Source: Sphingobacterium thalpophilum (GTDB taxonomy: Bacteria; Bacteroidota; Bacteroidia; Sphingobacteriales; Sphingobacteriaceae). From it: DNA of 64,000 nucleotides. The stretch is from contig NZ_CP151087.1 of assembly GCF_038396785.1 (NCBI RefSeq), positions 248,001 to 312,000 of the forward strand. Direction: 5' to 3'. The notes beneath the pieces are model-generated. The model made no database searches. It saw only the letters and a program-made list of their open reading frames with translations, and had not been told where the DNA came from. The translations under genes were made by a program, and so were the position numbers. This document shows, in pieces, positions 45,539-55,027 of the stretch (positions are counted from its first letter, which is position 1; each line of letters begins with the position of its first letter).

Positions 45539-46972
45539 ATGGAAAATAACTCAAATAAGACGAGTAGAAGAGGTTTTATAAAGAGCGCGGCAACAGCTGC
45601 TGCGGCTTTTATGATCGTCCCTCGCCATGTATTGGGCGGAAATGGCTTTACAGCTCCAAGTGACAAATTACAAGTAGCAGGTATTGGTGTAGGGGGTAAA
45701 GGTTTTAGTGACATCAATGCATTCCATGATTCAGGAAAAGCAGATCTTGCTTTCTTGTGTGATGTGGACGACCGTCGTGCAGCTGGTGCATTGAAACGTT
45801 ACCCGAAAGCAAAGTATTACAAAGACTACCGTGAGATGTTGGATAAGGAGCACAAACGTATAGAAGCCGTTTCTGTATCAACTCCAGATCATCAACATGC
45901 GATTCAGGCACTTGCAGCTATGCAATTGGGTAAACACGTGTACGTTCAAAAACCGTTGACTCACGATGTATGGGAAGCGAGAGCATTGACGCATGCAGCT
46001 AAAAAATATAAAGTGGTTACCCAGATGGGAAATCAAGGTGCATCGAATGATGGACCACGTTTTGTACGTGAATGGTACGAAGCAGGTCTGATCGGTGATG
46101 TACATACGGTATATTGTTGGACAGATCGTCCGGTATGGCCTTCAGGTATTGCATGGCCAACAGGCAAGGCCGAAGTTCCAAAAGAATTGGATTGGGACCT
46201 TTGGTTAGGTACAGCGCCTTATAAAGAGTATGTGGATAAATTGGTGCCTTTCAACTGGCGCGGCTGGTGGGATTATGGTACTGGCGCATTGGGCGATATG
46301 GGCTGTCACTTGTTGGAAGTTCCTTTCAGTACCTTGGGATTGACTTATGTACAGGATGTACAGGCAACTGTAGGATCGGTGTATGTGGATGAATTCAAAC
46401 GTGGATATTTCCCTGAAAGCTGTCCTCCATCGAGCCATGCGACATTAACATTCCCTAAAACACCACGTACCAATGGTCCGGTGACTTTACATTGGATGGA
46501 TGGTGGTATTCAGCCTGCTCGCCCGGATGAATTAGGTCCAAACGAAATTTTTGGTGATGGTGGTAACGGTATCTTACTTGTAGGTACAAAAGGTAAAATC
46601 CTTGCGGATACCTACGGCCAGAATGCACGCTTGTTGCCGACTTCAAGAAAAGAGCAGGTGGCACAGAAATATGCCCGTGTACCAGGACAAGAAGGTGGAC
46701 ACTACGCACAATGGGTTGAAGCTTGTCAGGCTGGATACGGCAAGAAAGAAGTAAGTTCACCTTTTGAAATAGCAGGTCCGTTGACAGAAGCTTTATTAAT
46801 GGCTAACCTGGCAATCAGAGGTGCTGATTTACGTATTGATGGTAAATACCCTGGACGTAACCTGAAATTGTTGTGGGATAACGATAACATGCGTGTCACC
46901 AACTTTGACAACGTCAATCAATATGTAAAACGTAATTACAGACAAGGTTGGGAAATGAAATATAATTTCTAA
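45539..46972 (+). CDS. second Tat-exported Gfo/Idh/MocA oxidoreductase
   Basis: A 477-residue protein from the ATG at 45539; a TTG nine bases upstream is a less likely start. The Tat signal is SRRGFIKSAATAAAAFMIVP. The Rossmann site is VAGIGVGGKGFSDINAF, and the catalytic lysine lies in HVYVQKPLTHDVWEARALTH, with QKP in place of EKP, a form known in the larger Bacteroidota members. GDMGCHLLEVPF adds the active-site histidine. It is larger than the first Gfo/Idh/MocA protein of the cluster and only distantly similar. It lies between the GMC enzyme and its small subunit. Confidence 0.88.
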   Translation: MENNSNKTSRRGFIKSAATAAAAFMIVPRHVLGGNGFTAPSDKLQVAGIGVGGKGFSDINAFHDSGKADLAFLCDVDDRRAAGALKRYPKAKYYKDYREMLDKEHKRIEAVSVSTPDHQHAIQALAAMQLGKHVYVQKPLTHDVWEARALTHAAKKYKVVTQMGNQGASNDGPRFVREWYEAGLIGDVHTVYCWTDRPVWPSGIAWPTGKAEVPKELDWDLWLGTAPYKEYVDKLVPFNWRGWWDYGTGALGDMGCHLLEVPFSTLGLTYVQDVQATVGSVYVDEFKRGYFPESCPPSSHATLTFPKTPRTNGPVTLHWMDGGIQPARPDELGPNEIFGDGGNGILLVGTKGKILADTYGQNARLLPTSRKEQVAQKYARVPGQEGGHYAQWVEACQAGYGKKEVSSPFEIAGPLTEALLMANLAIRGADLRIDGKYPGRNLKLLWDNDNMRVTNFDNVNQYVKRNYRQGWEMKYNF

Positions 46973-46991
46973 AATTAAGATATTTAGTAGT

Positions 46992-47621
46992 ATGAATAGA
47001 AGAGAAGCATTACAACGAGTTGCCTTAATTTTAGGAGGTACCGTTATCGGCGCTAATTTATTTTTGGAAGGTTGTACACGCTCAGCAACCAAAGATGTGC
47101 AAGCATTATTTGAAGCGAAGACAACTGATTTATTAGGTGACTTGGCTGAAGCAATCTTACCAGCTACCGCAACTCCGGGTGCGAAAGAAGCAGGGGTAGG
47201 AAGTTTTATCCCAGTCATGGTTCGCGATTGTTATACGGAGAAGCAACAAAAGGCATTTTTAACTGGTTTTGCGAGCTTAGATGATAAGGCAAAAGAGGTG
47301 AAAGGAAAACCATTCCTGGAGCTTTCTGCGGAAGACAGAACGGCTGTTGCAGCTGCTTTGGATAAAGAAGCAAACGAGTTTAATAAAAAGCAAGCTGAAG
47401 ATCAAAAGGATATTCTGGAGAAGAATAAAGAAAAACAAAATCAATTGTATAATTATGTTGAGAACGATCCACCACATTGGTTTACGATGTTCAAACAATT
47501 GACATTGACCGGTTTCTTTAACTCGGAGCTGGGTTGTACAAAAGCATTACGTTTTGTGAAGATACCGGGAAAATTTGATGGTAACCTTCCTTACAAAAAA
47601 GGCGATAAAGCATTTGCATAA
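46992..47621 (+). CDS. gluconate 2-dehydrogenase subunit 3-like protein
   Basis: A 209-residue protein with a twin-arginine start and a possible lipobox: MNRREALQRVALILGGTVIG, then ANLFLEGC. The domain is that of the small subunit of flavin sugar dehydrogenases: LLGDLAEAILPATATPGAKE, VPVM-like FIPVMVRDCYTEKQQKAF, and PPHWFTMFKQLTLTGFFNSE. It probably carries the signal-less GMC subunit through the Tat system and holds the complex at the membrane. No cytochrome c gene follows, so the electron acceptor is not encoded here. A terminator closes the cluster. Confidence 0.9.
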   Translation: MNRREALQRVALILGGTVIGANLFLEGCTRSATKDVQALFEAKTTDLLGDLAEAILPATATPGAKEAGVGSFIPVMVRDCYTEKQQKAFLTGFASLDDKAKEVKGKPFLELSAEDRTAVAAALDKEANEFNKKQAEDQKDILEKNKEKQNQLYNYVENDPPHWFTMFKQLTLTGFFNSELGCTKALRFVKIPGKFDGNLPYKKGDKAFA

Positions 47622-47640
47622 ACGATGCGCTATGTAAGAT

Positions 47641-47672
47641 AAAAAGGGAGGCCCGTAGCCTCCCTTTTTTTA
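47641..47672. terminator. bidirectional terminator
   Basis: AAAAAGGGAGGC and GCCTCCCTTTTT form a 12-bp stem between the convergent oxidation cluster and the thioesterase gene, with A and T runs on the two sides. Confidence 0.9.
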
Positions 47673-47703
47673 TTGTTTCGCGTTCTTATCTTGTTTTCCC
47701 TTT

Positions 47704-48429
47704 TTATTTTGTTTCTATGGCCAGCGCAAAATGAATGCGCTGCTGTTTGGTCACTGTCATAAAGTAACCCTGATCTGTCGCATCACCATTAATCTCTACA
47801 GTATCATTATAGCGTAATTCACGCAGGTAATTCATCTCTAAGGATCTGATCTGATTGGTCAATACAAGCTCAATGGGCAATCTGTCCATACACCAGTCCA
47901 GGTATTTTACATTGTTGGCGTGATTGACAATATCCAGGTCAGAAAGCCTAACGCTATATTCATCAATATTTTTGACGGTCTGGGAAATATCCAATTTTGA
48001 AAATGGCTGTTGTGTTGCCGGGCGATCAGGATAGGTGGTAAAATCTTCAGTGGAAATTGCGAGTGTTTCAGAGCTCCTTTTCACGGTATTGATAATAGCC
48101 CAATAACTGGTTGCAGTAACAAAGATCTCTCCATTGACTGTAATTTCGAAATTCCGCGTTGAGCGTGCGCCCTCTAATTCTTGAACCCAAGTTTTCACCT
48201 TGACATGGTCCATCCATTTGGGCAAGCGTGCAATCTCTATGCGTATGCGGCTAAGTACCCAGGTTTGGTTATGTTTGGCCATTTCTTTAAAACCGAATCC
48301 AACAGCATTGGCATGTTCTCCCGCGGTAAGCTGCAGGATATTGGATAAATCGGAGAAACGAATACGGCCGTTAGAATAGCATTGTGTGAAATAAATTTCC
48401 CACTCTTTTTCAAAAACAGATTTTTCCAT
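47704..48429 (-). CDS. acyl-ACP thioesterase
   Basis: A 241-residue double hot-dog protein. The N-terminal part has FTQCYSNGRIRFSDLSNILQ and WVLSRIRIEIARLPKW, the typical start of acyl-[acyl-carrier-protein] thioesterases; the second half has VRLSDLDIVNHANNVKYLDW, where the Asp-x-Asn-x-His motif of the fold is seen (DIVNHANNVKYLDWCMD). It releases fatty acids from ACP in the cytoplasm. A TATTTTTG box at 48454-48447 is suitable as promoter. It converges with the oxidation cluster. Confidence 0.9.
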   Translation of the reverse strand: MEKSVFEKEWEIYFTQCYSNGRIRFSDLSNILQLTAGEHANAVGFGFKEMAKHNQTWVLSRIRIEIARLPKWMDHVKVKTWVQELEGARSTRNFEITVNGEIFVTATSYWAIINTVKRSSETLAISTEDFTTYPDRPATQQPFSKLDISQTVKNIDEYSVRLSDLDIVNHANNVKYLDWCMDRLPIELVLTNQIRSLEMNYLRELRYNDTVEINGDATDQGYFMTVTKQQRIHFALAIETK

Positions 48430-48753
48430 TTACATATTGTTTTGATCAAAAATAGGCAATATGAATGATTTGGGCTATAAATTCAAAATGAAATGACACT
48501 ATATTTAGATATCTCGTTATAAATGCCTGTTGGGCTTGCTGGTGCCCCTCAAAGCGGAGCAGTGTGTCCAAAGTACAATCGTTTTTTTATTGTAAAATAA
48601 ATGATAGTTTTCAAGGATTTAATTGATTTTTATCATGGGAATCGGTAGATTTAAATAAGCCAATGGCAGAAAGAGATAAAATAAGATTGGCTTTAAAGCG
48701 TTATAAAAGTAGCATAGCGCAAAACAATAATTTACACATTAAATGCTAGTATT
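48430..48753. other. divergent promoter interval
   Basis: About 320 bases between the thioesterase gene (minus) and a small gene (plus). The minus-strand TATTTTTG lies at 48454-48447, 18 bases from the thioesterase ATG. No gene, RNA or repeat is supported in the rest. Confidence 0.5.
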
Positions 48754-49020
48754 ATGGTTGGAGAACTAATAGCTAAAGAGGAAATTCCTCAATTTAAATT
48801 TATCCCGGCGAGTGAAGATAAGACAGCGACTTTTATGGATAAATTGAAAGGGGCACTTCGGTTGGGAAATGAGTTTAAATCCAAAACTGAAATCGCCTTT
48901 GAGACTGATTCCGGACCAAAGCGTATCGAGACCACCGTATGGTCGTTAACCGATAGATATATTCAGATAAAAAGTGGCGTGTTAATACCACTGAAATCTA
49001 TTATAGCAATAGACTATTAA
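48754..49020 (+). CDS. small hypothetical protein, possible PH-like fold
   Basis: An 88-residue cytoplasmic protein without signal or membrane segment. It ends in KRIETTVWSLTDRYIQIKSG and VLIPLKSIIAIDY. This pattern of strands with a final short segment that reads as 'use the basic value to fix the local frame' resembles small PH-like or Hfq-unrelated beta proteins seen in Bacteroidota, but I do not recognise a family. It has its own terminator and stands alone. Confidence 0.6.
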   Translation: MVGELIAKEEIPQFKFIPASEDKTATFMDKLKGALRLGNEFKSKTEIAFETDSGPKRIETTVWSLTDRYIQIKSGVLIPLKSIIAIDY

Positions 49021-49029
49021 ATAGACAAA

Positions 49030-49071
49030 CGAAAGGCTCCTCATTTAGTTAAGGAGCCTTTCGCTTTTTAA
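49030..49071. terminator. terminator, probably bidirectional
   Basis: CGAAAGGCTCCT and AGGAGCCTTTCG form a 12-bp stem with T residues after it on the plus strand. It lies between the small gene and the end of the second efflux operon. Confidence 0.8.
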
Positions 49072-49143
49072 AAATAGATGCTGATGAAAAGCGCTTCAAA
49101 ATCCTGTTCCTTCATGAAGAGGACCTCTTGAAAAAAGAAATTT

Positions 49144-50445
49144 CTAATACGTTTCGCCTGTTAATTCTTTTAGGCGTATCTCGGATACCTTCGCATCATA
49201 TTGTGCTGTATAGCTACGTGTCATTACATTGATGTAGTTTAACTGCGCTGTTCTTACTTCTAAGGTTGTGTTGGTACCGATACGGAATTTATCCATCGTG
49301 ATGTTTAAATTTTCTTTTGCCAGTTCCTCATTTTTCCGTTCTACATTAGCCAGCTCCATATTGGTGATGTAGGTTTGGAATAGGGTTCTGACCTGAGCCT
49401 GGATATCTTGTTTTTGTTGCTGTATCTGTAGCTCGGAGCCTTTAATCTGAAATTTGGCAATCCGTTCGTTTCTATTTTGCAGAAATCCATTGAAAATATT
49501 AAGGGAAGCCGATACGCCGTAGGTAAGACCTCTATTTTTGTTTTCTGTCGAGAAACCGAGGGAGGAGTGGGATTCGTTCCAGTTGTACCCACTATTTAGG
49601 CCAATTTTTGGATAACGTTCGGCCTTAACTGCTTTTAAGTTGAGCTCGGCCACCCGATTGTTGATGATGGCAAGCTGAATCTGCGGATTTTGTCGATCGG
49701 CAATTTCGATCAGATTACCAAGTTTAAGATCTGTATCAAGTTTCATTTCGTCTTCAATTTGAAAATCCAGGCTCAAGTCGCGCGTCATCAGCTGATTGAG
49801 GTAAGTTTTGGTATTTTTGAAGCTTTCCTGCTGTCTGAGCAGGTTTGTCTGATCGGTATTCAAATCGACTTTTGCATTCAGGAGGTCAAGCTTGGAGCCT
49901 TTTCCGATCTCCAGGCGATTTTCGGCAAGCGTGACACGGTATCTCGATAAGGTGATGGTTGTATCTAGGGCATTTAACAGACGCTTTTGCTGCACCAGAT
50001 TGTAGTAGGTTGCCATGACTTCGCTGAGCTGGGTAATCACTTGATATTTAATCTCCGCTTCCCCTTGACGTTGTATTTCTTTGAAGCGATCGCGACGGGC
50101 GAACATGCCCAATCCATCGAATATCGTCCAGTTTAGGTTGACTCCATACGACATGTTATCATTCTTTGCATTGGAAATCTGTTGTATTTGACCATCTGCT
50201 CTGACCTGTCTTGAATTCTGGATGGAGTTACTTCTATTGAACGTTCCAGTTACTGCCGGAAGCATACCAGCGCTTCCCAGACTGGTATTCTCCATATCGA
50301 TATTATTGTCATTTTTAGCCAAAAGAATCTTGAAGTTATTGCTCAACGTTGTTTTTAGCGCATCTTCCAAGGTCAGTATCTCTTGTGCACGAGCTTGAAA
50401 CATGATGGAGTAAAGTAATACTAGTAGGATGAAATTTCTCTTCAT
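49144..50445 (-). CDS. TolC family outer membrane efflux channel (second system)
   Basis: A 433-residue protein from the ATG at 50445; the longer frame would begin inside the pump gene. Signal peptide: NFILLVLLYSIMFQARAQ. The mature part starts EILTLEDALKTTLSNNFKIL, and the coiled-coil repeats contain LEIGKGSKLDLLNAKVDLN and FRIGTNTTLEVRTAQLNYIN, the usual paired elements. It is the third gene of a minus-strand operon of adaptor, pump and channel, with a 7-base gap to the pump. The order differs from the first system, where the channel comes first. Confidence 0.92.
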   Translation of the reverse strand: MKRNFILLVLLYSIMFQARAQEILTLEDALKTTLSNNFKILLAKNDNNIDMENTSLGSAGMLPAVTGTFNRSNSIQNSRQVRADGQIQQISNAKNDNMSYGVNLNWTIFDGLGMFARRDRFKEIQRQGEAEIKYQVITQLSEVMATYYNLVQQKRLLNALDTTITLSRYRVTLAENRLEIGKGSKLDLLNAKVDLNTDQTNLLRQQESFKNTKTYLNQLMTRDLSLDFQIEDEMKLDTDLKLGNLIEIADRQNPQIQLAIINNRVAELNLKAVKAERYPKIGLNSGYNWNESHSSLGFSTENKNRGLTYGVSASLNIFNGFLQNRNERIAKFQIKGSELQIQQQKQDIQAQVRTLFQTYITNMELANVERKNEELAKENLNITMDKFRIGTNTTLEVRTAQLNYINVMTRSYTAQYDAKVSEIRLKELTGETY

Positions 50446-50452
50446 GTCTTTA

Positions 50453-53400
50453 TTATTCGTAGCTTTTAATGTTATCAAATTCAGGTCTATGCTTTTTTTG
50501 TCTTGACCACATGTAATAGATTGCCGGGATAATGAACAAGGTTAGGATAAGGGAGAATATTGTACCACCAACGATAACAACCCCCATACCAATTCTACTC
50601 GTTGAAGCAGCTCCAAGTGACATGGCAATCGGTAATGCACCCAAGGCAATGGCTAGACTTGTCATTAAGATCGGTCTGAGGCGTGATTCGGCAGAGTGCA
50701 TAATGGCCTCAAATTTTTCCATTCCCTCTTCGCGCATCTGGTTGGCAAACTCAACAATCAAGATACCGTTTTTGGTCACGAGACCGATAAGCATAATGGT
50801 TCCAATTTGGCTGAATATATTCCAGGTTTGATCAAATAACCATAGACTTATCAGTGCTCCGGCAACGGCCGTGGGGACCGTAAGGATAATGATAAATGGG
50901 TCGAGGAAGCTTTCAAATTGAGCTGCTAAGATCAGGTAGATAAGCAACAAAGCAAGCCCAAAGGCAAATAGTGTATTGGAACTACTTTCAACGAAGTCAC
51001 GTGATTCGCCGCTGAGGTCGGTGGTGAAACTTTGATCGAGTACCTTTTCTTTTATGCGATCCATTGCTGCGATTCCGTCGCTCATACTCATGCCTGGCGC
51101 CAAACCGGCTGAAACTGTAGCCGACATGTAACGGTTATTGTGGTAGAGTTGAGGAGGGCTGCTTTCTTCCTTGACGCTTACAACGTTGTCTAACTGGATA
51201 AGCTGTCCGAGGTTATTACGCACGTAAATTGACGCAAGGTCCGTAGGTGTGGCTCTACGGTCGTTTTCAACCTGGCCTATGACCTGATATTGTTTTCCAT
51301 CACGCATAAAATAAGCGAAACGCTGGCCGCTTAGTAATAATTGGAGGGACTGCGAAACGTCAAGTACGGAGACGCCCAGACTGAGGGCTTTCAGACGATC
51401 AATTTCGACATGCAGTTCGGGTTTGTTGAACTTCAAGTTGATGTCCGTTGTGGAGAATGCCGGATCGCTATTGACCTCATTCATAAATTCGGGTATCTTT
51501 TCCTGAAGTTTTTCAAAATTTTGTGCCTGGATAATGTACTGAACAGGTAATCCACCTCTGCGATTCATGGATATCGTTGGTGTTTGCGAAACATTGACGC
51601 GGACACCATCGTATTTTTTTGTCCATTTGGTCAGTTCTTTTGCAATATCATCCTGAGACTTTTTACGTTCACTGGGATCTACCAGTGTCATCCGTATACG
51701 TCCGGAGTTGACTGAGCTTGCGCCGAAACCCGGAGAAGTAATGTTTAAACTGATTTTGTTCTCAGGAATGGAATCGTAGACCAATTTGTCCAATTCCTGC
51801 ATGTATCGGTCCATGTATTCATAAGTGGCACCTTCAGGGCCCGTCACATTGACAGAAATGCTGCTTCTGTCATCATAGGGCGCCGTTTCTTTTTTAATGG
51901 AGGAGAAAAGGATGCCAATAATCACAAAACATAGGATCAGAATTGGAAAGCTTATCCATTTGAATTTCATGAATTTTTCCAGCGCATTGGCATAACCTTT
52001 ATTCATTTTGACGAACATGGGTTCTGTCCAATCGTAAAATTTCGTCTTCTTGTGTCCACCGCCTTTGATCAGATAGGCGTTGAGCATCGGCGTGAGGGTG
52101 AGGGAAACAAATGCGGAAACCAATACGGCCGAGGCGATGACGACACCAAACTCCCGGAAAAGCCGTCCCACAAAGCCCTGAAGAAATATAACGGGTAAGA
52201 ATACGGCTGCAAGTGTGATTGAAATGGAAATAACAGCGAAGAATATTTCCTTAGACCCTTTCAGGGCCGCCTCAATAGGCGACATTCCCTCTTCAACTTT
52301 CTTGAAGATATTTTCGGTAACCACGATACCGTCGTCGACAACAAGCCCTGTCGCGAGTACAATAGCGAGCAGCGTCAGTACATTGATGGAAAAACCAAAA
52401 ATATACATAATAAAGAATGTCGCGATCAAAGACACGGGAATATCCAGAAGAGGTCGTAGGGCTATGCCCCAGTCGCGGAAGAAAAAATAGATAATCAAGG
52501 TGACCAGAATGATCGAAATCAGGAGTGTCTCGGCAACTTCCTCAACAGATTTTTTAATGAATGTCGTATTATCAGAAGCGATGTTGAGTATAATATCCTG
52601 CGGCAGATCTTCTTTGATCTGATCGAGCATTTTATAGAAATTGTTGGCAATATCGAGGTAATTTGTTCCCGGTTGCGGAATAATGGCAATACCGACCAGC
52701 TGTTTACCATTACTGACCATTTTTGTTTCGAGATTTTCAGCATCTATTTCTGCCCGGCCAATGTCGATGAATTTAACAATGCGGCTGCTGTCGGCTTTTA
52801 GAATGATATCATTGAATTGCTCGGGTGTGGAAAGATTTCCTACTGTTTTTACGGTAAGCTCAGTGGTGTTGCCGACAATCTTTCCAGAAGGCAATTCAAC
52901 GTTTTGATTATTCAATGCCGTACGAATATCCGAAGCGGTGATACCATAGGCGGCCATACGGTCGGGGTTGAGCCACAGACGCATGGCATAGCGTTTTTGA
53001 CCATAGATCTGTGTGCTGCTGACACCGGGGATGGTTTGCAACCTTTCGGAAATCACATTTTCGGCGTAGTCGCTCAGCGAAAGTTTATCGCGCGTCTCAC
53101 TTTGCAGTGTCAATGTAATAATCGGATCGGAGTCCGCATCGGCTTTGGATACCACCGGCGGGGCATCAATATCCTGTGGCAGGCTTCGCACGGCTTGGGA
53201 TACTTTATCCCGGACATCATTTGCGGCTTCCTCAAGGTTCTTTTTTAAATCAAACTCAATGGTGATATTACTGGATCCCTGATTGCTCGAAGAAGAGATG
53301 TTGCGGATACCATCGATCGAGTTTATGGCCTTTTCTAGCGGCTCGGTAATCTGAGATTCAATGATATCTGGATTGGCGCCGGCATAATTTGTTCTGACGG

Positions 53401-53536
53401 AAACAATCGCTGGGTCAATAGAGGGGTATTCGCGTACGCCAAGAAAACTAAAACCAATATAGCCAAACAATATGATGGTAATATTGACGACAATAGTTAA
53501 AACAGGGCGTTTAATAAAAACTGCAGATAAATTCAT
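50453..53536 (-). CDS. RND family efflux pump (second system)
   Basis: A 1027-residue pump of the AcrB/MexB type from the ATG at 53536; a TTG at 53542 is unlikely. It starts MNLSAVFIKRPVLTIVVNIT. The proton relay is GLVVDDGIVVTENIFKKVEE, with the paired aspartates, and a lysine is expected in the later membrane block. VREYPSIDPAIVSVRTNYAG and PTISMNRRGGLPVQYIIQAQ are typical of hydrophobe/amphiphile pumps. It is closer to AcrB in layout than the first pump of the window. No dedicated regulator is adjacent. Confidence 0.94.
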   Translation of the reverse strand: MNLSAVFIKRPVLTIVVNITIILFGYIGFSFLGVREYPSIDPAIVSVRTNYAGANPDIIESQITEPLEKAINSIDGIRNISSSSNQGSSNITIEFDLKKNLEEAANDVRDKVSQAVRSLPQDIDAPPVVSKADADSDPIITLTLQSETRDKLSLSDYAENVISERLQTIPGVSSTQIYGQKRYAMRLWLNPDRMAAYGITASDIRTALNNQNVELPSGKIVGNTTELTVKTVGNLSTPEQFNDIILKADSSRIVKFIDIGRAEIDAENLETKMVSNGKQLVGIAIIPQPGTNYLDIANNFYKMLDQIKEDLPQDIILNIASDNTTFIKKSVEEVAETLLISIILVTLIIYFFFRDWGIALRPLLDIPVSLIATFFIMYIFGFSINVLTLLAIVLATGLVVDDGIVVTENIFKKVEEGMSPIEAALKGSKEIFFAVISISITLAAVFLPVIFLQGFVGRLFREFGVVIASAVLVSAFVSLTLTPMLNAYLIKGGGHKKTKFYDWTEPMFVKMNKGYANALEKFMKFKWISFPILILCFVIIGILFSSIKKETAPYDDRSSISVNVTGPEGATYEYMDRYMQELDKLVYDSIPENKISLNITSPGFGASSVNSGRIRMTLVDPSERKKSQDDIAKELTKWTKKYDGVRVNVSQTPTISMNRRGGLPVQYIIQAQNFEKLQEKIPEFMNEVNSDPAFSTTDINLKFNKPELHVEIDRLKALSLGVSVLDVSQSLQLLLSGQRFAYFMRDGKQYQVIGQVENDRRATPTDLASIYVRNNLGQLIQLDNVVSVKEESSPPQLYHNNRYMSATVSAGLAPGMSMSDGIAAMDRIKEKVLDQSFTTDLSGESRDFVESSSNTLFAFGLALLLIYLILAAQFESFLDPFIIILTVPTAVAGALISLWLFDQTWNIFSQIGTIMLIGLVTKNGILIVEFANQMREEGMEKFEAIMHSAESRLRPILMTSLAIALGALPIAMSLGAASTSRIGMGVVIVGGTIFSLILTLFIIPAIYYMWSRQKKHRPEFDNIKSYE

Positions 53537-53542
53537 GTACAA

Positions 53543-54604
53543 CTAGTTAGCTAATGATACCTTAACTTTTGCTCCATCTTTTAAAGACAGAACGCCCGTG
53601 GTTAAAACGGTGTCACCGGCACTGATGCCAGATAGAATGACGATGTCTTTGTCGGTACGCGCACCTGTTTCAACCTTCACTTCCTTGGCAAGGCCATGCT
53701 GTAATACAAAGACCTTTTTCCCGTCCTGTACGGGAACAATGGCTTCTGTTGGAATGGATATCGCATCGTTTTCCACTTCAATCGGCACAATCACATTGAC
53801 AAAGGATCCGACTTTCAATTTGCCCTGATCGTTCGTTGCTCTGGCGCGGACGGTGAGTGTTCTGGTGTTAAGTGATACTTGCGGTTCAACGGCGTAAATG
53901 TTTGCTTTTATGACGGTTGGGTCGTTGGCTACGCTGAACTCAATGGGCATGTTTATTTTAACAATATTGCTGTATTTTTCAGGAACTGCAAAAGTAATTT
54001 TGACAAGATTGTCCTTCACTAAGTTCGTAATCAGGGTACTGGATGAGACAATGGCACCTACGGAAATATTCCGAAGTCCAATCATGCCACTAAAAGGGGC
54101 GCGGATGGTTGTTTTAGATATTTGTGCCTGAATCAACTGGATCTGTGCTAAGGAGGTTTTTAAGGCTGCACTGGCTATATCAAACTCTTCCTGACTGATT
54201 GCTCCTTTTTGCAATAGCAGTTTGGCTCGACGTTCATTTTCGGCATTCAGCTGGTTTGTTGTTTGTGCTTGTCTTAATTGCGCCTGAAGTTCAATATCAT
54301 CAATCTTGATCAAGGGTTCGCCCTGTTTGATGCGCTGCCCTTCGGAGAAATAGATTTTGGTGATTCGACCACTTACTTCACTTCTGATTTCAACCTGCTC
54401 TTCTGCGTCAATGCTTCCCGAGAGATTAATGGATCTATCGGCGACGGAAGATTTGGCAATGATAGCCTGTGCGGGGACTGGCATATCTTTTTTCCCATTG
54501 GGCTTATCAGCTTCTTTTTTGTCTTTTTTAGCATTTATCAGAAAGTATCCACCTCCGAACACAGCACAAGCCAAAAGGAGGTAAATGATCGATTTTTTAT
54601 TCAT
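53543..54604 (-). CDS. RND efflux periplasmic adaptor (second system)
   Basis: A 353-residue membrane fusion protein from the ATG at 54604 (MNKKSIIYLLLACAVFGGGY), which has a hydrophobic N-terminal segment; the 26 residues available upstream lack signal character. Lipoyl halves are VEIRSEVSGRITKIYFSEGQ and ISKTTIRAPFSGMIGLRNIS, on either side of a short coiled coil. It is the first gene of the second RND operon; the pump follows after six bases. The region upstream is AT-rich and shows no repressor gene. Confidence 0.92.
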   Translation of the reverse strand: MNKKSIIYLLLACAVFGGGYFLINAKKDKKEADKPNGKKDMPVPAQAIIAKSSVADRSINLSGSIDAEEQVEIRSEVSGRITKIYFSEGQRIKQGEPLIKIDDIELQAQLRQAQTTNQLNAENERRAKLLLQKGAISQEEFDIASAALKTSLAQIQLIQAQISKTTIRAPFSGMIGLRNISVGAIVSSSTLITNLVKDNLVKITFAVPEKYSNIVKINMPIEFSVANDPTVIKANIYAVEPQVSLNTRTLTVRARATNDQGKLKVGSFVNVIVPIEVENDAISIPTEAIVPVQDGKKVFVLQHGLAKEVKVETGARTDKDIVILSGISAGDTVLTTGVLSLKDGAKVKVSLAN

Positions 54605-54791
54605 ACGGATATAGTCTCTTATGTACTTTTTACATTTAACGGGTAAATATAGGTTTATTATTATGCCAATATCAGTTGTCAAAAGGATTTTACAATACGA
54701 CCAAAACTTTGCAAATGAACATCGAAATGGACGTAGCGGGAACGATTGGAAATAAAAAAAGCCAGAAATAAGTTTCTAGCTTTATTGTTAA

Positions 54792-54944
54792 CTATTTTTT
54801 TGATTTTGTTTTTTGTGCCACTTCTGTTGAAGTCTCATTTTTTACTTTTGGCTTAATGTCTGATTTCGATAGATGTGGTCTTCTTTTTCCAAAAGAGCCA
54901 TTTGATATTTTTCCTCTTCTGGTTTTGATATCACCTTTTCCCAT
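54792..54944 (-). CDS. 30S ribosomal protein THX
   Basis: A 50-residue basic protein that is shorter than usual ORF cut-offs. MGKGDIKTRRGKISNGSFGK, then RRPHLSKSDIKPK matches the THX (Thermus-type small 30S protein) family, whose signature is MGKGDxKTxRGKixxGxyGkxRp. It has a lysine-rich tail (QKTKSKK). It fills a cavity in the head of the small subunit. It stands between the second efflux operon and a membrane protein gene, on the minus strand. Confidence 0.9.
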   Translation of the reverse strand: MGKGDIKTRRGKISNGSFGKRRPHLSKSDIKPKVKNETSTEVAQKTKSKK

Positions 54945-55027
54945 AGCGTAAAATATTTTGGTTTTAACAAATTATATTGATTACCTAAATATAACACTTT
55001 CTTTTCGGATGTTCAACCTGTTCATTA

